NCBI GenBank assembly: GCA_039111535.1 | Contig: JBCCIM010000036.1 | Coordinates: 1 to 38,668, forward strand | DNA: 38,668 nt | Origin: Bacteroidota bacterium | GTDB lineage: Bacteria > Bacteroidota > Rhodothermia > Rhodothermales > JAHQVL01 | Reading direction: 5' to 3' | Shown here: positions 8,601 to 15,231 of the stretch, one piece after another | Position numbering within the stretch: the stretch's first letter is position 1 | Layout: each line of letters starts with the position of its first letter | Position numbers and translations under genes: made by a program | Notes under the pieces: generated by a model | The model's database searches: none | Told to the model about the DNA's origin: nothing | Seen by the model: the letters and a program-made list of their open reading frames with translations, nothing else

Positions 8601-9410
8601 CGCTCTCCCAACAACTTCCGAAACTTCTTTGGCCTTGGCAACGAGACCGTAAAAGACCAGGATGCAGAGTTTTTCCGGGCGCAACTGGCAACTGCCCTCT
8701 TTGCACCATCTCTTGAACTGACAGACTACGCCGGCACATCAATTGAGCTAGGCAGTTTTGTGCGCTATGTAGATGTGCGCAATGAAAGCGACACGTTCAT
8801 CAGTCAGGCCGGCATCGACGCGGGAAGCTTCAGGGATCAGGTGTTCTTCGGTCTATCCAGTGCAGCAACGCTCGATTTCACCGACCATCCGGCAAACCCG
8901 AAACAAGGCTTCCTCTGGGCAAACGATGCAGAGGTTAACATAGGCCTGTCGAACTCGGATGAAGTGTATTCAACCTTGCAGTCTGCCCTTTCCTTCTATA
9001 TATCACCTTCAACTTCTCCTCAAGTTACTCTGGCATTGCGCTTTGGGGGCGCCCACAACATAGGCGACTTTCCGTTTTATGCGGCCAACACCATTGGTGG
9101 TCGCCGAACGGTACGCGGCTGGCGTAGTAACCGGTTTGCCGGCCGCACAAGTGTTTACACCAACGCTGAGGTTCGTGCCAAGCTGTTCAACGTCAATTCC
9201 TACGTCGCCACCGGCGAATTTGGGTTGCTCGGTTTCTATGATAACGGACGCGTTTGGACGGAAGCAGATACGGTAACGGGCCGCGTCTGGCACCAGGGCT
9301 ACGGCGGCGGAATTTGGATAAGCCTCTTTGATGCCTTTGTACTCAATGCCACCATGGGCTTCTCTGAAGAAGATGAGATTTTCGACCTGAAATTTGGGTT
9401 TTTGTATTAG
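5688..9410 (+). CDS. Metallophosphoesterase / kinase-like / Omp85-type barrel fusion lipoprotein
   Basis: A 1240-residue outer-membrane protein with three parts. Residues 1-17 are a lipoprotein signal (LVLLLAGC, Cys17). Residues ~45-320 are a calcineurin-like metallophosphoesterase with GDAGG (50-54), GDN (84-86), GNHD (126-129), GHHP (~228-231) and GHDHN (~307-311). The middle (~470-730) has DWDRHKLQWRW near 614-624 and PRDRDWAF near 640-647, a pattern recalling the catalytic and metal-binding motifs of atypical kinases of the CotH/FAM20 type. Residues ~905-1240 resemble a BamA/TamA-type surface-antigen barrel (GGRRTVRGWRSNRFAG), ending in an aromatic residue (KFGFLY) as expected for BAM-dependent insertion. 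It probably removes phosphate from a substrate at the cell surface. Similar phosphoesterase-barrel fusions occur in Bacteroidota; the kinase comparison is my inference. Confidence 0.85.
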   Translation: MIDTRYFLVLVLLLAGCATSKPYVAERYRDWQSKDAPPASELDYRVFLIGDAGGAPEGGTTPGLTLLKNQLDAAGEDAAVVFLGDNIYCCGLPDSAAENRAFAEHRLLAQLRAVEDFGGRVVFAPGNHDWNHSEPGGLEALARQEAYVEAYLGGKNVFRPDNGFPGPEVIKLTDRARLVVIDTEWWITPHEKGQGEYDNFDIEEKGDFLVALNEVVKEYDKEDLLVIGHHPIYSNSEHAGRFPLRTHIFPLTELAPKAYVPLPILGSLVPIFVRYIGFRQDIAHPTYRALTSSLLRVFGEHESIIYASGHDHNLQYFKDLHHDYIVSGGGSRTSYVARGGAASFTYETQGFSTLNYYKDGSIWMTMWAADEAGEGEVVFRKEIKGPARDAVDAEVPDNPDMVYPDYSDSTYVIAANPNYKANGLYEFLLGKHNRDIWALPVEVPYLDMGKVAGGLTPVKRGGGMQTFSLRLAGEDGFEYVIRSIDKDPSVSVPEELRQSFVAAIVQDQIASIHPYGAFIIPKLASAAGVYHTTPQLVYVPDDPRLGVYREKFGKQLMMFEIRPSDDMSNMQQFGNSEDVISATKFYQEIEDDNDNRLDAPAFAKVRLFDMLLSDWDRHKLQWRWAEFDDDDGKGKMYRPVPRDRDWAFNKFDGVMPALVRISFDPKFQEFDEDFGNLKGLSKNGHWQDRRLTATISRDTWIEKAAELQASLTDEVIDAAVQDWPASVVEYHGDEIAATLKVRRDKLHLVAEEYYEILARYVDIVGSNKHERFEVNRISEEETELIVYKTSKKGENRQELIRRTFYADETRELRLFGLGGNDHFELGGRVNTGILVRAIGGVGDDVFTDHSEILAGGNRAIFYDTRTSNEATAGPNTKVVFSNDPGINAYDQKDYLHDAKLPQVFFGRNQDDGIFVGGGMKFVKHGFRKKPFDRSQRIVGNFAALTQAFNLVYEGQFVNTLGQWDLGIDANYRSPNNFRNFFGLGNETVKDQDAEFFRAQLATALFAPSLELTDYAGTSIELGSFVRYVDVRNESDTFISQAGIDAGSFRDQVFFGLSSAATLDFTDHPANPKQGFLWANDAEVNIGLSNSDEVYSTLQSALSFYISPSTSPQVTLALRFGGAHNIGDFPFYAANTIGGRRTVRGWRSNRFAGRTSVYTNAEVRAKLFNVNSYVATGEFGLLGFYDNGRVWTEADTVTGRVWHQGYGGGIWISLFDAFVLNATMGFSEEDEIFDLKFGFLY

Positions 9411-9436
9411 AGAAAATCTTTAAACAAGATTTTCTC
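9411..9436 (+). terminator. Hairpin directly after the phosphoesterase-barrel stop codon
   Basis: GAGAAAATCTT (9411-9421), loop AAAC, AAGATTTTCTC (9426-9436) form a perfect 11-bp stem with a tetraloop starting at the base after the TAG stop. It is A/T-rich and lacks a clean T-tract afterwards, but its place fits a transcription end or a 3'-stabilising structure. Its right arm is also the start of the first direct repeat. Confidence 0.55.
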
Positions 9437-9525
9437 GTATCCTGAACTCGATTCAGGATCCATACAGGTCAACTCAGAACCTGTAGAAAAAAAGATTTTC
9501 TCGTATCCTGAACTCGATTCAGGAT
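9426..9525. repeat. Two 34-bp direct repeats, each with an internal palindrome
   Basis: Identical 34-base copies lie at 9426-9459 and 9492-9525, 66 bases apart. Each begins AAGATTTTCTCG and contains ATCCTGAA-CTCGA-TTCAGGAT, an 8-bp stem with a 5-base loop. Between the copies is another short inverted repeat (ACAGGT ... ACCTGT, 9464-9484). This is typical of intergenic palindromic repeat elements and has no coding potential. Confidence 0.75.
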
Positions 9526-9719
9526 TCCAACACGATTCAATGGGTTTATTACACCCAACCGTTCTCTGGATACCGGATCAAGTCTGGCATAACTTGGAGG
9601 GTAGAACGAGCATAGTCGCCCTTTTTATAGAGGCCCATCGAGCGATATGCATATCGCGGTATAGAGACAGAATCAAGATGGGCATGACGTTTAAAGGATC
9701 GCGCGGCCAGCGTTTCGCC
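9526..9719. other. Remainder of non-coding gap, with 16-bp perfect palindrome
   Basis: The rest of the 309-base gap between the barrel gene and the GDPD-like gene has no credible ORF. It includes GCGATATGCATATCGC (9642-9657), a perfect 16-base palindrome, flanked by GCCCATC near 9634 and GATGGGC near 9678, which pair around it. There are also degraded repeat-like words (GGATACCGGATCAAGTCTGG near 9570). I see no promoter that I can defend. Confidence 0.5.
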
Positions 9720-10928
9720 CTATTGATTGCCGTTGTCCATATCGGCGTGGATATGCCACCGACCGTCATCTCCCCTCTTAAGGGCTAGAATAAATTTGCC
9801 GGCATCCGGACCGTCTGCTATCGCACGATATCCCCCAATGATATAAGCCACGGCATCTTCCACCGCAAAATCTTTCGCGCGTAACAACAATGGACCGCCG
9901 GAATTCCGGTACGCTTCAGCAATGGCAACGCGCCCACGGACAGCCGGACGGCCCGGGCGTAAAATGAAGCCATCTTCAGTAAACAGCGCCGCAAGCGCCT
10001 CCGCGTCGCGGTTTTGCCAGTGCGTTTCGTAATCACGGAGCACGCGGTCTAGTTCAGCCGGCAGCTCCACCGAAGGCAGCGCGTGTGGATACGGCTCATT
10101 TGAATCCTGTTTCTCTAGTAAAAACTCCTGCACGCGCGCCAAATCATCAGCATTCAGGAAATCTACCCCGGCATCGTATAATACCTGCCACACAGCCGGG
10201 TTATCAGACGTAGCCCAGAATCGAATTTTACGGCCCTCACTGTGGGCTTGCGCGACAATTTCAGCCAATTTTTCGCGGGCTTCTGCCGGCATTTCGCCAT
10301 TTCCAAACCACCTGGCTACCTGCATCCAGTTACTGCTAACCAGCGGCATGAACGCAGTTGGCAGGGGCGGATTCAGGCCAAGGTCTTCCAGCCGGCCGTC
10401 ATATGCTGCAAAACGGACCGTTTCCTCTAACATCGTTTCTCTATCTCTGTTGCCAGAGATAATGGCGGTCACTGGCCCAGGAATCGCTACACCATCGTTG
10501 AATTCTGTAAACATGTTGGGGTACCCGGCCAGCACTTCGCGCAAAACTTTGTAGGTCGAAACGGCTTCCGATTTCACATCAATCAACAACACAATAGAAT
10601 GGGGCAGACCATATACACTGCCGCCGTTTACCTGGATCTGTTCCTTTAACGGATCGAGATACATGTGCTCTAACGTTAGCTCAGAATCAACATCCTCAAG
10701 GTCGTGCGCCACAAGCAGCGCACCGTCAACCAGGTGGATATCTACTTCGATGCTCCCTATTCCACGCGAAAGAGCCTCCAACAATGGGCGCTCCTGTTCG
10801 TAATCATTGTGCGCATGCGCGCGCCAGAGCGGCGTCACTTGCGATGCTTCCTGGGCGTATGCGTTACCGGGTATTGAACTCAGCAATACTAAAAGCATTA
10901 CACCAAAATAACACACAAGATATTTCAT
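9720..10928 (-). CDS. Secreted GDPD/PI-PLC-like phosphodiesterase with C-terminal SnoaL/DUF4440-like domain
   Basis: A 402-residue exported protein. The ATG at 10928 (MKYLVCYFGVMLLVLL) starts a signal peptide ending near AYAQ (residue ~26); the longer frame to 11039 overlaps the divergent PhoX-like gene and is not used. Residues ~35-275 form a TIM-barrel phosphodiesterase: HAHNDY (38-43), EVDIH (61-65), VAHD (73-76) and WATSDNPAVWQ near the end of the barrel. Glycerophosphodiester phosphodiesterases and PI-PLC-like enzymes share this fold. Residues ~285-402 (RDYETHWQNRDAEALAALF, then VRGRVAIAEAYR) look like an NTF2/SnoaL/DUF4440 domain, often a small-molecule pocket. The likely role is periplasmic hydrolysis of a phosphodiester; the substrate is unknown. 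Confidence 0.85.
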   Translation of the reverse strand: MKYLVCYFGVMLLVLLSSIPGNAYAQEASQVTPLWRAHAHNDYEQERPLLEALSRGIGSIEVDIHLVDGALLVAHDLEDVDSELTLEHMYLDPLKEQIQVNGGSVYGLPHSIVLLIDVKSEAVSTYKVLREVLAGYPNMFTEFNDGVAIPGPVTAIISGNRDRETMLEETVRFAAYDGRLEDLGLNPPLPTAFMPLVSSNWMQVARWFGNGEMPAEAREKLAEIVAQAHSEGRKIRFWATSDNPAVWQVLYDAGVDFLNADDLARVQEFLLEKQDSNEPYPHALPSVELPAELDRVLRDYETHWQNRDAEALAALFTEDGFILRPGRPAVRGRVAIAEAYRNSGGPLLLRAKDFAVEDAVAYIIGGYRAIADGPDAGKFILALKRGDDGRWHIHADMDNGNQ

Positions 10929-10933
10929 TAATC

Positions 10934-10979
10934 TACCTTTGATTAGGTATGTGAATAAGCGCTGCATTGCGTACCTTTG
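10934..10979 (+). promoter_or_regulatory. Two TACCTTTG (-7-like) boxes upstream of the PhoX-like gene
   Basis: TACCTTTG occurs exactly at 10934-10941 and again at 10972-10979, in the 81-base gap between the divergent GDPD-like and PhoX-like genes. Both fit the TAnnTTTG -7 consensus of Bacteroidota sigma factors. I do not find a well-spaced -33 TTG for either, so this is a weak prediction. The second would place transcription start shortly before the ATG at 11010. Confidence 0.3.
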
Positions 10980-11009
10980 CCCATCCTCGAACAAAACGAC
11001 AAAAAGCCG

Positions 11010-12383
11010 ATGGCCAGCCGCCGTAAATTTTTCAAACAAGCTACCGCCGTTTCACTGGGTTTTGCAGGTCTCCATTCTTTTATGGGTTGTGCAAACCCAG
11101 CTTTACAATCCATTGCAACCCCACCCCTTGTAGCTGATCCGCTGAAGGTACTGAGCCTGCCAGACGGTTTTTCCTACAAAGTTATTTCAAAAGCCGGCAA
11201 TCAAATGATTGATGGGTTCCGGGTGCCTTATGCTCCTGATGGCATGGCTACGTTTGATGGACCTGACGACTTGACCATCATCGTGCGCAACCATGAAGTG
11301 GGACTACAAACAGGCGCCGGCGCTTATGGGCCAGAAAATGCGCTTTTTGCTAACATCGACCCAACGCTGTTGTACGACGCAGGCTTTGGCAAAACCCCCT
11401 CACTTGGTGGGACGTCGACCATTGTCTATGATACAAAAAAGCAGGAAGTGGTTCGGGAATTTCTGAGCCTTGCCGGCACCATTCGTAATTGTGCTGGCGG
11501 CCCTACGCCCTGGAGCAGTTGGATCACCTGTGAAGAAAGCACAGAGCGGGCCGGCAAAAACACAGAAAAAGACCACGGCTACAACTTTGAAGTACCGGCT
11601 ACACTTGAGCCTGCCATTGCAGCGCCCGTCCCTTTGAAAGCGATGGGCAGATTCAACCACGAGGCAGTGGCTGTCGAACCGGAATCAGGCATTGTCTATC
11701 AGACTGAAGACCGACATGATGGTTTAATTTACCGGTTCATTCCCGACGTCCCCGGGCAGCTCGCGGAAGGTGGCAAACTTCAGGCCCTTGCCGTTATCGG
11801 ACAGGATAGCATGGATACCCGCAACTGGGAGTCAGACGCAACCGTGCGACTTGGCGAGCAACTGCCAGTGCGCTGGGTAGACCTCGACAATGTCGAGGCA
11901 CCAGACGATGATCTACGCTACCGCGGATATGCCACAGGTGCGGCGCGTTTTGCACGTGGTGAAGGGATGTGGTATGGCGACAACACCATTTTCTTTGCTT
12001 GCACCAACGGTGGTATTGCAAAGAAAGGACAGATCTGGAAATACGTACCGAGTGCTGCAGAAGGCACACCACAGGAAAATGATAACCCAGGTTACCTGGA
12101 ACTGTTTGTTGAGCCGAATGACAGAGAAATTGTAGAAAACGCGGACAACCTGACGATTGCCCCCTGGGGTGACCTGTTTGTCTGTGAAGATGGAGATGGC
12201 AAACAAAATCTGCTCCGCGTTACCCCTGCCGGCGAAGTTATCCGATTTGGCACCAACATGATCAGCGAATCAGAATTTGCCGGCTCCACGTTTTCGCCCG
12301 ATGGCACAACCTTGTTTGTAAACATCCAGGGAGACGGCCTTACACTCGCCATTACTGGACCATGGGAGCAATTTAGTGGGTAA
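11010..12383 (+). CDS. PhoX-type (DUF839) phosphatase family protein, Tat-exported
   Basis: A 457-residue protein of the PhoX/DUF839 family, Ca2+-dependent phosphatases that release phosphate from organic esters outside the cytoplasm. The N-terminus MASRRKFFKQATAVSLGFAG has a twin-arginine motif (SRRKFFK), followed by Cys27, so a Tat-exported and perhaps lipid-anchored form is possible. Family-like stretches include LPDGFSYKVIS, DGMATFDGPDDLTIIVRNHE, CAGGPTPWSSWITCEES, GRFNHEAVAVEPESG, EDRHDGLIYRF and ADNLTIAPWGDLFVCEDG. The start at ATG 11010 keeps the Tat motif at the extreme N-terminus; a TTG at 10977 is less plausible. It is divergent from the GDPD-like gene and ends ten bases from the convergent ppk1, so phosphate acquisition is a plausible shared theme. 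Confidence 0.88.
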   Translation: MASRRKFFKQATAVSLGFAGLHSFMGCANPALQSIATPPLVADPLKVLSLPDGFSYKVISKAGNQMIDGFRVPYAPDGMATFDGPDDLTIIVRNHEVGLQTGAGAYGPENALFANIDPTLLYDAGFGKTPSLGGTSTIVYDTKKQEVVREFLSLAGTIRNCAGGPTPWSSWITCEESTERAGKNTEKDHGYNFEVPATLEPAIAAPVPLKAMGRFNHEAVAVEPESGIVYQTEDRHDGLIYRFIPDVPGQLAEGGKLQALAVIGQDSMDTRNWESDATVRLGEQLPVRWVDLDNVEAPDDDLRYRGYATGAARFARGEGMWYGDNTIFFACTNGGIAKKGQIWKYVPSAAEGTPQENDNPGYLELFVEPNDREIVENADNLTIAPWGDLFVCEDGDGKQNLLRVTPAGEVIRFGTNMISESEFAGSTFSPDGTTLFVNIQGDGLTLAITGPWEQFSG

Positions 12384-12392
12384 CCAACGACG

Positions 12393-13391
12393 TTAAACCT
12401 GGCCGCCAAGCAATTCGTACGAAGCATATTGCGCACGCGTTTTTTTGCGGCGTGATTTCACGTACGCGTTGCTGTGCTGGGCATCGATAACCCGCGCCTT
12501 CGTGTTGTCTCGAAGCTGTATGTCGAGCATGCGTTTCATTTCGCGGAACAGGGTGCGGTTGTAAATCGGGAATGCCACCTCAATGCGCCGGCTCAGGTTG
12601 CGCTTCATCCAGTCTGCTGAAGCAAGATACATGACCGGTTTACCGGCATTGTGAAACAGGTATACCCGCGCGTGTTCGAGGAAACGATCCACAATGCTCG
12701 TAACCTGGATATTTTCACTCTGCCCCGGTATGCCCGGTACAAGGCGACAAATACCCCGCACAACGATCCTGATGTTCACGCCGGCCTGGCTTGCTTTGTA
12801 TAACCGGGCGATAATTTTCTCGTCTTCGAGGCTGTTCATCTTCAAGGTCATCTCAGCCTTCCGCCCCGCTTTTGCCTCCGCAATTTCCTGTTCGATCAGC
12901 GCATTAAATTGTTTGCGCATGTTAAATGGCGCAACCAGCAGGTGCTCGAACTTCGGGTTCTTCCGTTTGCCGTTTAGAAATTGAAAGACTTTGTTGATCT
13001 CAGCAGTGAGGCGTTTGTCAGCTGTTAAAATTGCCTCATCTACATAAACACGCGCTGTTTTCTCGTTGAAATTACCCGTACCGAGATAACAATACCTTAC
13101 ACGGTTCTCCCCTTCTCTGCGCACAACCATGGCAATTTTTGCATGCACTTTGAGTCCGGGCATGCTGTATAGCACCTTCACGCCGGCCTCTTCCATTTGA
13201 GAAGCCCAATATAAATTAGACGCCTCGTCGAACCGTGCTTTCACCTCCACAAAAACCGTTACTTTCTTGCCGGCTTTCCGGGCAGCAATCAGCGCCTGCG
13301 TTATCGCAGATTTGCTTGCAACACGATAGAGCGAAGCCCAGATCTCCTCAACCTGCTCATCTGCAGCTGCTTCTTCGAAAAAGCGGATCAC
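12393..13391 (-). pseudogene. ppk1: Polyphosphate kinase 1, C-terminal fragment after an in-frame stop
   Basis: This is the catalytic C-terminal half of PPK1, which makes polyphosphate from ATP. From a GTG at 13391 it reads 332 residues, including KKVTVFVEVKARFDEASN, GLKVHAK (His83 of the fragment, matching the autophosphorylated His of the family), GTGNFNEKTARVY, and RFLEHARVYLF (His240, the second conserved His), ending RAQYASYELLGGQV. Eighteen in-frame codons between the TAG at 13446-13448 and the GTG (encoding VIAKKDQLLHFPFQSYDP) are also family-like. The break is therefore one nonsense codon, not a frameshift or deletion. Translation could restart at the GTG, but no strong ribosome-binding site is seen. 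It converges on the PhoX-like gene with a nine-base gap. Confidence 0.85.
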
Positions 13392-13445
13392 AGGGTCGTA
13401 AGACTGGAAGGGAAAATGCAGTAGTTGGTCCTTCTTTGCAATGAC

Positions 13446-14438
13446 CTACAATATGGAAGGTGCTTCCGTCAGCACAGGATGCGCCAGCGGCGGCATCGGC
13501 TTATACATCAAGTGCTTTTTATCAAACCGGGGGAAACCAAACAAATCGTGCAGGTTGTGATAGCGCCCGCCCAGCACCATGTCTGAATTGTTGAGGTTCA
13601 GCTTCTCTTTAACCAGCGCGGCAAGCGCAAAAGGCATTGATAAATCGTAGAGGCAACGCGTGGGCAAGCCCGTGACTCGTTTTTTCAGGCTTTTGCGGAT
13701 CATCTCGACAAGGTCTCCTGAAAACTCATCTTCGAGATAAAGATCTGCATCACGCGAAAGCTTGATTCCGTATGTATTCCCCGTTTCGCGCTCCGGATAT
13801 ACTTTCCCAATGTTGAAGCGGATGACGTCTTCAATAAACATGACATACCGCTTCCTCCCTTGCGCTGGCAATTCTACAAAACGCGGAAGCGTTTCACAGG
13901 GTACTTCCAGTAGCATGTGGTCAGGTGCATCTGAATTTTCCCGCCAAATTTCAGTTGCGAGGTATACAGTGCGGTTTTTCACAAAGTAGTCTGCAGCCAG
14001 AGTTTGCAATGCAACCGGCTTTAATTGTGCTAAAACCTCTTTTTCGAAATAAGACTGCAGGAAAGTCTGCTGGCGCTCACTCAGGTTTTGCTCGTTTAGC
14101 AGAAAGATGCCTTCTGCCTCAAGCGCCGGCAACAGGTCCCGCCAAATGGCACCAAAACGCTCTTGCTGCGCCGTAACAATTTCGTTGATCTCTCGGACAA
14201 GCCGGGCCGGATTGAAATCTAACTTCTTGACTGACTTCCGCTTTAATCGCACCAGGCTGCGCATCGATGCGACCCGAACCCGAAAAAACTCATCCAAATT
14301 GGAAGAATAGATGGCAAGAAATGACAGGCGCTCTAAAAGTGGCACATTTGGATCTTCAGCTTCCTGCAGGACGCGGGCGTTAAACGATAGCCAGCTGATC
14401 TCACGGTTCTCATATACCATTGCTTTTTTCTCAGCCAT
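13446..14438 (-). pseudogene. ppk1: Polyphosphate kinase 1, N-terminal fragment ending at premature TAG
   Basis: The N-terminal 330 residues of PPK1. NREISWLSFNARVLQEAEDP near the start and AIYSSNLDEFFRVRVASM are hallmark N-domain sequences, and the fragment ends GFPRFDKKHLMYKPMPPLAHPVLTEAPSIL before TAG. In normal PPK1 this region runs straight into the catalytic C1 domain, as the following codons do here in the same frame. Together with the C-terminal fragment the gene would encode about 681 residues, the usual PPK1 length. TAG serves as an ordinary stop elsewhere in the window (e.g. at 9408-9410), so general stop-codon reassignment is unlikely. The fragment alone lacks both catalytic histidines. 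A sequencing error, a recent nonsense mutation or readthrough are all possible. Confidence 0.85.
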
Positions 14439-14488
14439 ACTTCTAAACCTTGGGTGTCTTCCTGGGACGCAAACGGTGTTTTATCTGT

Positions 14489-14854
14489 TTAACGATCGTG
14501 CCGGTACACGGCCTCTGCGCGATCACAAGGGCCTCCAACGGGCGGATTGGCTTTGCGCACAGTTACTTCAATACCAAGCACAATGTTATAATGCTCAATG
14601 ATTTCATGCGCAATCAGATACGCTAGTTTTTCGATGAGGTAAAACTTGTTCTCTGTCACAATTTTTTTCACAACTTTGTATACGGCCTCATAGTCGATTG
14701 TGCGCGCCAGATTATCCTCAAGGGCAGCTTTTTCAAAATCAACCTGCATCACTACATCCACTTCATAGCGCCCGCCAATCCGATGTTCTTCCTGCATCAC
14801 GCCGTGGTGGGCGTAGAACACCGCATTTATCAGTCTTACCGTTCCAATCGACAT
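14489..14854 (-). CDS. folB: Dihydroneopterin aldolase
   Basis: FolB converts 7,8-dihydroneopterin to 6-hydroxymethyl-dihydropterin and glycolaldehyde in folate synthesis, in the cytoplasm. The 121-residue protein has the right length and family pattern: MSIGTVRLINAVFYAHHGV, EEHRIGGRYEVDVVMQVDF, the DNLARTIDYEAVYKVV stretch containing the conserved TIDY, KFYLIEKLAYLIAHEIIEHY with the catalytic-type Lys/Glu region, and the C-terminal VRKANPPVGG. The frame is open upstream to 14971, but the ATG at 14854 matches the family start and is preceded by AGGA. It lies 50 bases downstream of ppk1 on the same strand, so the two may share a transcript. Confidence 0.92.
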   Translation of the reverse strand: MSIGTVRLINAVFYAHHGVMQEEHRIGGRYEVDVVMQVDFEKAALEDNLARTIDYEAVYKVVKKIVTENKFYLIEKLAYLIAHEIIEHYNIVLGIEVTVRKANPPVGGPCDRAEAVYRHDR

Positions 14855-15231
14855 ATCCTGTTCCAGTTGTAGTGGGCCTTGCATGAATGGTTTAACGCCA
14901 GAGGGTAAGGAAAATACATCTACCAAACAATGCTCCACCGAAAATACGCTAAACGGGCGTCTTTGGGGCATTATCGTAAATCAGGGCACCAAGAAATCCC
15001 CAAAGCACTGTAGGTCAATTTGCCTAAACGTTATATGCCTATGCGTATTTGGCGCACCTCCGACAAGCTATAGTCTATTTATTTTTGCTTGCGGGTACCC
15101 TACCATGGGTACATCTTATAAAGAAATCTGTCACTACTCCGACCTCTTACTCCTCCATCTCCAGTTCAGATTTCTTGAGAATGTTCTGCTTTCGCTTTTT
15201 CGTTTAACAACTTATCTCTGTACCCACGAGC
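14855..15231. other. 377-base divergent intergenic region
   Basis: This gap separates folB (minus) from the HhH protein gene (plus) and should hold both promoters. TATTTTTG at 15080-15087 fits the TAnnTTTG -7 pattern for the plus-strand gene, but I find no correctly spaced -33 box. A 161-codon frame starting at 14883 runs into the next gene out of frame and has a Cys/Phe-rich, non-protein-like translation, so I do not annotate it. Confidence 0.4.

Noticed and set aside
8037-8684. 215-codon minus-strand frame
   Set aside because: It is entirely antisense to the phosphoesterase-barrel gene, with no motif. A long shadow frame from biased codon use explains it.
9426-9525. CRISPR array
   Set aside because: Only two repeat copies with one spacer, the repeat has terminator-like and dispersed-repeat features, and no cas genes are near.
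13446-13448. General recoding of TAG as an amino acid
   Set aside because: TAG ends other clear genes in this window, for example the phosphoesterase-barrel gene at 9408-9410, so genome-wide reassignment is unlikely.
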